From GMQP-bins7 sp963776565 (GTDB lineage: Bacteria; Actinomycetota; Thermoleophilia; Gaiellales; Gaiellaceae): 64,000 nt of DNA. A program made the position numbers and the translations under genes. This document shows, in pieces, positions 57,470 through 64,000 of this stretch. Position 1 is the first letter of the stretch. Each line of letters opens with the position of its first letter. The notes beneath the pieces were generated by a model, which had not been told where the DNA came from, ran no database searches, and saw only the letters and a program-made list of their open reading frames with translations. The stretch spans positions 434,001 to 498,000 of the forward strand of contig CAVZNF010000015.1 of NCBI GenBank assembly GCA_963776565.1. Direction: 5' to 3'.

Positions 57470-58922
57470 TTGGCGCCGCCCCGAGACCTCCGCGAGTGGA
57501 TCGCGCTCCTCGAGCGCGCGGGCGAGTTGCGACGCATCTCGGCGGAGGTCGACCCCGACCTCGAGATCACCGAGATCACCGATCGCGTCGTGAAGTCGGG
57601 CGGCCCGGCGCTTCTGTTCGAGAACCCCAAGGGCTCCGAGCATCCGCTGCTCATCAACCAGTTCGGCACGGAGAAGCGCATGTGCATGGCGTTCGGCGTC
57701 GAGCGGCTCGACGACGTCGCGGCCAAGCTCGGCGACATCCTCGACATGCAGCCGCCAGAAGGGCTCCGCGAGAAGGTGCGCGGGCTCCTCAAGCTCAAGT
57801 CCGTCGCGGACTCGCGGCCGAAGACGGTGTCCAAGGCACCCTGCCAGGAGGTCTTCTTCGAGGGCGCAGACGTCGACCTCGGTCGGCTCCCGATCCAGCG
57901 CTGCTGGCCGGGCGATCCGGCGCCGTTCATCACGCTTCCCGCGGTCATCACCAAGGACCCGCAGACGGGTGCGCGCAACGTCGGCATGTACCGGATGCAA
58001 GTGATCGACCGCTCCTCGACCTTCATGCACTGGCAGATGCACAAGGACGGCCGGGCGGATCTCCTCGCCGCCGAGGACGGTCGAATTCCCGTCGCGGTCG
58101 CGATCGGGCTCGATCCCGTCACCGCTTACTCGGCCAGCGCGCCGCTCCCGAAGCACCTCGACGAGCTGATGCTCGCCGGCTTCCTCCGCGGAGAGCCGGT
58201 CGAGCTCGTCAAGTGCAAGACCGTCGACCTCGAGGTGCCGGCGACATGCCGAGATCGTCCTCGAGGGACATGTGTCGAAGGACGACGTCGGCATCGAGGG
58301 CCCGTTCGGCGATCACACGGGCTACTACTCGCACGCCGAGCCGTTCCCGATCTTCCGGATCTCGGCGATGACGATGCGGCGGAACGCGATCTATTCGTCC
58401 ATCGTCGTGGGCAAGCCTCCTGCCGAGGATGCGTGGCTCGGGAAGGCGACCGAGCGGATATTCCTGCCCGCCGTTCGCATGACCCTCCCGGAGATCGTCG
58501 ACTACGACCTGCCTGTCGCGGGAGCGTTCCACAACTGCGTGATCGTCTCGATCCGCAAGACGTTCCCCGGCCACGCGCAGAAGGTCATGCATGCGCTCTG
58601 GGGGCTCGGAATGCTCTCGCTCTCGAAGTCGATCGTGGTCGTGGACGAGCATGTCGACGTGCATGACTACGCCGACGTCTTCTTCCGCGTGACCGCGAAC
58701 GTCGATCCGAAGCGGGACATCCTGATCACCGAGGGCCCGCTCGACCACCTCGACCACGCTCCCGGACGCCAGTTCTACGGCGGCAAGCTCGGTATCGACG
58801 CCACCCACAAGCTTCCCGAGGAGGACGCGCGGCCCTGGCCCGAGGAGATCGTGATGAGCCCCGAGGTGCGCGACCTCGTGACCCGTCGCTGGGCCGAGTA
58901 CGGGATCGGCGCGTTGTCCTGA
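57470..58922 (+). CDS. UbiD-family prenylated-FMN decarboxylase (MqnL-like candidate)
   Basis: About 483 residues. PPRDLREWIALLERAGELRR, LLINQFGTEKRMCMAFGVER, ITKDPQTGARNVGMYRMQVI, MHWQMHKDGRADLLAAEDGR, PFGDHTGYYSHAEPFPIF, VVDEHVDVHDYADVFFRVTA. UbiD/MqnL enzymes decarboxylate aromatic quinone precursors with prenyl-FMN made by UbiX, encoded 3 kb downstream. Given the aminofutalosine synthase gene at the window end, a menaquinone role (MqnL) is more likely than ubiquinone. One extra T near 58251 breaks the frame. TTG start. Confidence 0.85.
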
Positions 58923-59022
58923 CGCCCATCCTTCGCAACGTGCAGAATCCCCGCGTCGCGACAGACGGCACGTCGTTGACACACGGGACCGTCGGGAGAT
59001 TGAATCCAGCGCAGGGCGCGAG

Positions 59023-59976
59023 TTGAGCGACACGAACAACGACACCCCGCACGCACCTGGGCCGAGCCTGTGGCCGATCGCTTTCGCGATCGGGGTTGCG
59101 TGCCTCCTCGTCGGGTTGATCATCAGCTGGATCGTCGCCGCGATCGGCGTCGTCATCGCGGTCGTGTTCGGGATCCTCTGGGCGCGCGAGGTCACGCGCG
59201 ACGTGCGCGACGAGGTTCCGGCCATCGAGCCCGAGACACGGACCGTCGCCGACCAGGCAGTCGCCGAAGCCGCTCCAGCCGCCGCGGCGCCGGCGCCTCT
59301 CCCCGCCTATACGCGTTCGCGATTCCTCGAGGCCTCGACGCTCGGCCTCGGCGCGGCGATCGGCGTCGTGGTCACGCTGCCCGTGCTCGGCTTCACGGTC
59401 CTGCCGTCGTTCACGAACCTCGGCGAGACCGACGCCGACCTCGGGCCGATCGAGAACTTCCCGGAGGGGACGTTCGTGATCGCCACCTACCTCTCTCAGG
59501 CAGACCTGGGGGAGGTGAGCCGGCGCACGTCGTTCGTCCGGTACAACGGCATGGTCGAGAACCCTGCGAACAAGGGCCGCCTCGAGCCGAGCTTCACGAT
59601 CCTCTACAGCCGCTGCGTCCATCTCGGCTGTCCGGTGCAGCCGAACGGGCCGATCGACGAGGAGGCGGCGAAGAAGGTCAAGGGCGTCGAGCTCAAGCCG
59701 GTGCTCGCGCAGTCCTTCGGATGCCCGTGTCACGGCGGGTTGTACGACGCCGAGGGCAACCGTCGCGCCGGCCCTCCCGTGCGCTCGCTCGACCGCCAGG
59801 AGTACTCGATTCGCAACGGGCATCTCGTGCTCGGCCCCAACTACGCAGTGGGGAACGTGTCGGGCACGGGTGCGAATGCCGCGATCTCGCGCTATCCATG
59901 GTCGGTTCCCGGCACACATGTCGACGGCATCGAGGCGTGGCTGTATCCGATCGTTCCGAGCCAGGTGACGGGGTAA
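59023..59976 (+). CDS. qcrA: Menaquinol:cytochrome c reductase Rieske iron-sulfur subunit
   Basis: A 317-residue protein. N-terminal helices (PIAFAIGVACLLVGLIISWI, VAAIGVVIAVVFGILWAREV), a third helix (GAAIGVVVTLPVLGFTVL) and a C-terminal Rieske domain with SRCVHLGC and FGCPCHGGLYDAEGNRRAGP. It transfers electrons from menaquinol to the c-type heme domain. Three N-terminal helices match actinobacterial QcrA. TTG start at 59023. Begins the bc operon. Confidence 0.88.
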   Translation: MSDTNNDTPHAPGPSLWPIAFAIGVACLLVGLIISWIVAAIGVVIAVVFGILWAREVTRDVRDEVPAIEPETRTVADQAVAEAAPAAAAPAPLPAYTRSRFLEASTLGLGAAIGVVVTLPVLGFTVLPSFTNLGETDADLGPIENFPEGTFVIATYLSQADLGEVSRRTSFVRYNGMVENPANKGRLEPSFTILYSRCVHLGCPVQPNGPIDEEAAKKVKGVELKPVLAQSFGCPCHGGLYDAEGNRRAGPPVRSLDRQEYSIRNGHLVLGPNYAVGNVSGTGANAAISRYPWSVPGTHVDGIEAWLYPIVPSQVTG

Positions 59977-59982
59977 GCCGGC

Positions 59983-60787
59983 GTGGCCGTCAAGTCGAAG
60001 CGGCAGCAGATGGTCGACCTGGCGGTCCTCGCCCCGCTCGACTGGGTCGACGAGCGCACGGGCGCCGTGCGCGGCACGAAGTGGTTCCTCTTCCGCAACG
60101 TCCCGCGCGACATCAGCTGGCTGCAGACGCTCGGGTCGGCCGCGCTCACGGCGTTCATCGTCCAGACGCTGACCGGCGGGATCCTGGCGATGTACTACGA
60201 GCCGTCGTCCTCGATCGACCCGGTGACGGGAAAGCCGATCGCCTACTCCACCATCGAGTCGATCACGAGTGAGCTCACCCTCGGCTGGCTCGTGCGCGGC
60301 ATGCATCGCTGGGGCGCGAGCGTCTTCATCATCCTGCTGTTCCTGCACATGGGCCGCGTGTTCCTGTTCGGCGCGTACAAGTACCCACGCGAGCTCACCT
60401 GGATCACCGGTGTGCTGATCCTCGCGACCGGGATGCTCATGGGCTTCACCGGCTACCTGCTGCCGTGGGACCAGACCGCGTACTGGGCGTCTGCGGTCGG
60501 GATCAACCTGAACGGGACGGCGCCGTTCGCCGGCCCCTGGCTCGCGCAGTTCCTCGCGGGCGGGCCCGGAGATAGGCACCGAGACGCTGCCGAAGTTCTA
60601 CGCCATGCACATGCTGCTGATACCCGGGCTGCTCATCCCGCTGATCGGGATTCACATCTATCTCGTGACGCGGCTCGGCGTCTCCTCGCCGCCATGGTCG
60701 GGCGAGGCCGCGGGCCGCGAGCGTCCTCCGGCGCAGCCGACGGGCGCGCGCGCAGGCCTCGTGCGTGGCGCGGGAGGCGGTGACTGA
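59983..60787 (+). CDS. qcrB: Cytochrome b (b6-type N-terminal half) of the menaquinol reductase
   Basis: About 268 residues. Four core helices with heme-ligand histidine segments GMHRWGASVFIILLFLHMGR and FYAMHMLLIPGLLIPLIGIH; quinone-site region GYLLPWDQTAYWASAVGINL. It is the b6-type split form. One extra G near 60569 (cccGgagata) breaks the frame. A short Pro/Arg-rich tail follows. GTG start 6 bp after qcrA. Confidence 0.86.
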
Positions 60788-61605
60788 TGGCCCGCGACCT
60801 CGGCGAGCGCAACCGGGAGGACTTCGCCCGCTACAAGGACGACACGAAGAAGGAAGGGAAGCCGTTCTTCCCGCGGGCGATCTACCACGACACGGTGATG
60901 TCGCTCATCGTCGTCTGCGTGATCGTCGCGCTGGCGGCGATCTGGTACTACGACGCGGACGGCGTGAAGCCCGGGATCCTGGGGCCGTGGTACACGGAGC
61001 CTGCCGATCCCGGGACGACCAACTTCATCCCGCGGCCGGACTGGTACTTCTACTTTCTCTTCTATCTCCTGCGGATCTTCAAGTGGCCGGAGACCGTCTT
61101 CATCGCCACGGTCGGCATTCCGACGATCGGCCTGATCCTCCTCCTCGGGCTCCCGTTCTACGACCGCCGGCGCGAGCGGCGCCCCCTGCACCGGCCCGTC
61201 GCGATGGTCGCTGCCGTTCTCACCGTGCTGTCGATGGCGGTGCTCACGTGGAAGGGTGCGACCGCGAAGGAGGCGCTCGGCTCCGAGCTCATCCTCCTCG
61301 TTCCCTCGTGGGCCGAGCAGCAGGGATTCACCGGGAACAAGGAGGCCGAAGCCGGCGCGAAGCTCTTCGCGCAGTCGGGCTGCCTCAACTGCCACACGTA
61401 CCTAGGACAGGGAAACGGGATCCTCGGCGCGCCGAATCTCTCCGCGATCGGTGAGTCCAACGACGCCTCCTACTTCGTCCAGTACCTGACGAACCCGGCG
61501 GCGTTCGGGAACCAGGTGATGGGCTCGTACGCCTACCTCGGAGCCGACAACCTCGCGTCGCTCGGCGCGTTCCTGGCTGCTTCCAAAGGCCCTGGAAACA
61601 AGTAA
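60787..61605 (+). CDS. Cytochrome b C-terminal half (subunit IV-like) fused to a cytochrome c domain
   Basis: A 272-residue protein. Subunit IV-like part with three helices (FIPRPDWYFYFLFYLLRIFK preceded by VVCVIVALAAIWYYDADGVK), then a C-terminal monoheme cytochrome c domain with SGCLNCHTYLGQGNGILGAP (CxxCH) and a distal Met (VMGSYAYLGADNLA). The fusion places the heme acceptor on the b-type subunit. ATG shares a base with the qcrB stop (TGATG). Confidence 0.85.
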   Translation: MARDLGERNREDFARYKDDTKKEGKPFFPRAIYHDTVMSLIVVCVIVALAAIWYYDADGVKPGILGPWYTEPADPGTTNFIPRPDWYFYFLFYLLRIFKWPETVFIATVGIPTIGLILLLGLPFYDRRRERRPLHRPVAMVAAVLTVLSMAVLTWKGATAKEALGSELILLVPSWAEQQGFTGNKEAEAGAKLFAQSGCLNCHTYLGQGNGILGAPNLSAIGESNDASYFVQYLTNPAAFGNQVMGSYAYLGADNLASLGAFLAASKGPGNK

Positions 61606-61621
61606 GACGTAGCCTTCGGGC

Positions 61622-62215
61622 GTGCGTGTCTTCCTCGGCGTGACCGGCGCCTCCGGTGCTCCCTACGCGGAGCGACTGCTGCGCGCGCTCGCGGCCGTCG
61701 ACTGCGAGATCGGCCTGTGTGCGTCGCGCTCGGGGATCGAGGTGCTCGCGACCGAGCTGTATCGGGATCCGTCGCTCGCGCGGGAGGAGGTGCTCGAGCG
61801 CTTCGTCGGGGCCGCTTCCGCCCAGGTCACCGTGTACGGCGAGAACGACTTTCGGAGCCCGTACGCCAGCGGCTCGGCACGTGTCGATGCGTACGTCATC
61901 TGCCCGTGCTCGATGGCGACGGTCGGCACGCTCTCCTCGGGTGCCATGCAGAACCTCATCCACCGTGCCGCGTCGGTCGCGCTCAAGGAGCGGCGCAAGC
62001 TCGTACTCGTGCCGCGAGAGACGCCGCTCTCGTCTATCCACTTGCGCGGGCTCGCGACCCTGAACGATGCGGGCGCCGTGATCCTCTTCGCCGCGCCGGG
62101 CTTCTACCACGGCGCTGACACGATCGACGATCTCGTCGACTTCGTCGTCGCTCGCTGCCTCGATCAGATCGGGATCGACAACGCGCTCGTCGAGCGCTGG
62201 GGCCAGCCCGTATGA
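61622..62215 (+). CDS. ubiX: UbiX-family flavin prenyltransferase (MqnM-like candidate)
   Basis: A 197-residue protein: RVFLGVTGASGAPYAERLLR, FRSPYASGSARVDAYVICPC, SMATVGTLSSGAMQNLIHRA, RKLVLVPRETPLSSIHLRGL, ATLNDAGAVILFAAPGFYHG. It makes prenyl-FMN for the UbiD-type decarboxylase. GTG start. Overlaps the next gene by 4 bp. Confidence 0.9.
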   Translation: MRVFLGVTGASGAPYAERLLRALAAVDCEIGLCASRSGIEVLATELYRDPSLAREEVLERFVGAASAQVTVYGENDFRSPYASGSARVDAYVICPCSMATVGTLSSGAMQNLIHRAASVALKERRKLVLVPRETPLSSIHLRGLATLNDAGAVILFAAPGFYHGADTIDDLVDFVVARCLDQIGIDNALVERWGQPV

Positions 62216-62907
62216 CCTACGAGACCGGACGGCTCGAGCCCGAGACGGTGCGCGGGATGTTCGATCGCATCGCTCCCGTGTACGACGTCATGAACCGCGT
62301 GATGACGGCCGGCCTCGATCAGCGATGGCGCAAGCTCGCGGTGAACGCGGTGGTATGGCCGGGAGACCGCGTGCTCGACGCGTGCTGCGGCACCGGCGAT
62401 CTCGCCGTCGAGGCCGAACGGCGCGGCGGTCGCGTCGTCGCGCTCGACTTCTCGCCGAAGATGCTCGAGCGCGCCCGCAAGAAGTCGGGCGCGATCGAAT
62501 GGGTGCAGGGTGACGCGCTCGCGCTTCCGTTTGCGGACGGCGACTTCGACGCCGCGACGGTCGGCTTCGGCGTGCGGAACCTCGCGGATCTCGAAGGCGG
62601 CTTGAAGGAGCTCGCGCGCGTGCTGCGGCCCGGCGGCAAGCTCGCGGTTCTCGAGATCACGCGGCCGCAAGGCATCCTCCGGCCGTTCTTCCGGCTCTGG
62701 TTCGACGTGCTCGTGCCGTTTGCGGGCCGCGTGCTCCCGGGCGGTGAGGCCTACACGTACCTGCCGGCGAGCGTTCGTCGATTCCCAGGCCCGAAGGATC
62801 TCTCCGCGCTCTTCGAGCGCGCCGGCTTCGAGGGCGTCCACTATCGCCTCCTCGGCGGTGGGATCGTGGCGCTGCACGTCGGCAGCAAGCCGGGGGCCCG
62901 CTCATGA
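62212..62907 (+). CDS. menG: Demethylmenaquinone methyltransferase (MenG/UbiE family)
   Basis: A 231-residue SAM-dependent methyltransferase: VRGMFDRIAPVYDVMNRVMT, VLDACCGTGDLAVEAERRGG, ALDFSPKMLERARKK, TVGFGVRNLADLEGGLKELA, RVLRPGGKLAVLEITRP. Final methylation of menaquinone. ATG and stop overlap both neighbours (ATGA). Confidence 0.9.
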   Translation: MTYETGRLEPETVRGMFDRIAPVYDVMNRVMTAGLDQRWRKLAVNAVVWPGDRVLDACCGTGDLAVEAERRGGRVVALDFSPKMLERARKKSGAIEWVQGDALALPFADGDFDAATVGFGVRNLADLEGGLKELARVLRPGGKLAVLEITRPQGILRPFFRLWFDVLVPFAGRVLPGGEAYTYLPASVRRFPGPKDLSALFERAGFEGVHYRLLGGGIVALHVGSKPGARS

Positions 62908-63806
62908 CCGCGCTCGAGGTCGTGCGCGCGGCGCCCGGGCTCGACGACTACCTGGCCGAGGTCGAGGCGGAGCTCGGACGCGTCGTCGAGCGCTACCCAG
63001 GGCTGGTCGCCGAGGTCGGGGCGAGCGCTCTCGCGGCGGGTGGCAAGCGTCTGAGGCCGGCGCTCGCGTTCCTCTCCTCGTCACCTCACGACCCGCCGCC
63101 GCTCGCCGCCGGAGTCGCGGTCGAGCTCGTGCACATGGCGACGCTGGTCCACGATGACCTGATCGACGGAGCGGTTATCCGTCGCGGTCATGCAGCGGCG
63201 TGGAGCGAGCACGGTGAGGAGGCGGCGAAGGCAGCGGGCGACTACCTCTTCGCGCGAGCGTTTTCCGTGCTCGCTGCGACGGGCGATCCGGGCGCCGTCG
63301 CGGTGCTTGCAGACGCAGCGCTCGCGCTCGCTCGCGGTGAGGCGATGCAGCGCCGACAGCGTCACGACCCGGACACGACGATCGAGGACTATCTCGAGCG
63401 CTGCGCACTCAAGACGGGAAAGCTCTTCGAGGCGGCGTGTGTGCTCGGCGGCGGAAGCGGCGAGTACGGGAGGCTGCTCGGGATCGCGTTCCAGATCGCC
63501 GACGACGTCCTCGATTGCAGCGGCGAGACGATCGAGACCGGAAAGGTGCCGGGCACCGACCTCCGAGACGGCACGCCGACGCTGCCGCTCCTGCTGGCCG
63601 CGCAGGAGGACGTGCTTGTTCGCGAGGCGCTCGCGGGCGGACCGAACGAGGGAGCGCTCGTCCGCGTCGCAGCGAGCGGTGCGCTCGACCGGTCTCGCGA
63701 GCTGGCCCTCCACTACGCTTCGGAGGCCAGGTCTTGCCTCGACGGCGCGCCTCGTCGGGACGAGCTCGAAGCGCTGACGTTGGCCGTCGTGGAGAGGAGG
63801 AGCTGA
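62904..63806 (+). CDS. Polyprenyl diphosphate synthase
   Basis: A 300-residue trans-isoprenyl diphosphate synthase: GGKRLRPALAFLSS, first Asp-rich motif LVHDDLIDGAVIRRG, second Asp-rich motif FQIADDVLDCSGE, and GTDLRDGTPTLPLLLAAQ. Makes the menaquinone side chain (probably a hexa- to nonaprenyl chain). ATG overlaps menG. The stop overlaps the next start. Confidence 0.88.
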   Translation: MTALEVVRAAPGLDDYLAEVEAELGRVVERYPGLVAEVGASALAAGGKRLRPALAFLSSSPHDPPPLAAGVAVELVHMATLVHDDLIDGAVIRRGHAAAWSEHGEEAAKAAGDYLFARAFSVLAATGDPGAVAVLADAALALARGEAMQRRQRHDPDTTIEDYLERCALKTGKLFEAACVLGGGSGEYGRLLGIAFQIADDVLDCSGETIETGKVPGTDLRDGTPTLPLLLAAQEDVLVREALAGGPNEGALVRVAASGALDRSRELALHYASEARSCLDGAPRRDELEALTLAVVERRS

Positions 63807-64000
63807 TCGCCGTTCTCGAGCTACGGACGCTGGAGCCGATCCGGGAGAAGATCGAGGCCGGAGAGCGCCTCGACTTCGACGACGGCGTCGCGATCCTCGA
63901 GTCCGATGACCTGCTCGAGCTCGGTGCGCTCGCCGACCTCGCGCGCCGGCAGCGCGGCGGCACCGACGAGGTCTTCTTCGTCCAGAACCTGTATCTGAAC
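63803..64000 (+). CDS. mqnE: Aminofutalosine synthase-like radical SAM protein (5' part only)
   Basis: Only the first 66 residues are in the window: IAVLELRTLEPIREKIEAGE, RLDFDDGVAILESDDLLELG, DEVFFVQNLYLN. This is the N-terminal part of the MqnE/CofH radical SAM group, just before the CxxxCxxC cluster. MqnE starts the futalosine menaquinone route and fits the surrounding quinone genes; MqnC or CofH are alternatives. The start appears to be CTG (63803) overlapping the upstream stop (CTGA) behind GGAGAGGAGGAG. Confidence 0.72.
   Translation, partial: MIAVLELRTLEPIREKIEAGERLDFDDGVAILESDDLLELGALADLARRQRGGTDEVFFVQNLYLN

Overview
The window is high-GC DNA from an actinobacterium. A class Thermoleophilia-like lineage (Gaiellales/Solirubrobacterales) is my best guess. 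It rests on SARP/BTAD regulators, a split cytochrome b plus cytochrome b-c fusion, the futalosine menaquinone route, a Paa phenylacetyl-CoA oxygenase cluster and pervasive ATGA/GTGA gene overlaps. No rRNA, tRNA, CRISPR array, insertion sequence or phage gene was seen. Many genes, mostly between about 1.7 and 47 kb, are broken by small indels. These are nearly always insertions of one or two bases and hit housekeeping genes on both strands alike, so I read them as consensus errors and annotate each such gene as one CDS.

Layout. 1-6.4 kb: four tandem paralogous ABC-transporter solute-binding proteins of about 1.6 kb each; every gene starts inside the last codons of the previous one. 6.4-10.6 kb: a regulatory locus with a SARP-type DNA-binding + class III nucleotide cyclase + AAA ATPase fusion (minus strand), facing three small plus-strand ORFs and a Crp/Fnr-type cNMP-binding regulator. 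Three 11-bp-spaced direct repeats lie between. 10.6-17.1 kb: peptidase D, a DMT transporter, an EthD-like protein, two crotonases, a proline racemase/hydroxyproline epimerase family protein and a Ser/Thr protein kinase. 17.1-20.4 kb: a membrane-anchored Clp-type AAA+ unfoldase with a C-terminal release-factor-2-like domain that lacks GGQ.

20.5-42.2 kb looks like one choline/glycine betaine catabolic island. A first minus-strand operon (30.3 down to 20.5 kb) encodes a corrinoid protein, DUF1638, a small 'virulence factor' family protein, a methyl-THF:corrinoid methyltransferase, a corrinoid activase, an MttB-family methyltransferase without pyrrolysine, MTHFR, an iron alcohol dehydrogenase, an aldehyde dehydrogenase and a SelW-like protein with an in-frame UGA. 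A second (42.2 down to 31.1 kb) encodes the betaine ABC transporter, a GntR regulator, a dimethylglycine dehydrogenase-like FAD/GcvT enzyme, EtfB, EtfA and an Fe-S membrane protein. An IclR regulator with a perfect palindromic operator sits upstream of the first operon. Probable GntR operators precede the transporter and the dehydrogenase.

42.3-45.3 kb: PaaA-B-C-D (minus) divergent from a TetR regulator, with an exact PaaR-type operator between. 45.3-57.4 kb: diacylglycerol-kinase-like protein, 2-oxoacid dehydrogenase E1alpha/E1beta/E2, formamidase, small membrane proteins, Pcm, GtrA, a polytopic membrane protein, a YmdB-type phosphodiesterase, an M23-like protein and an AI-2E family exporter. 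57.4-64 kb: respiratory genes: UbiD-like decarboxylase, Rieske protein, cytochrome b, cytochrome b-c fusion, UbiX-like prenyltransferase, MenG/UbiE, polyprenyl diphosphate synthase and the start of aminofutalosine synthase.
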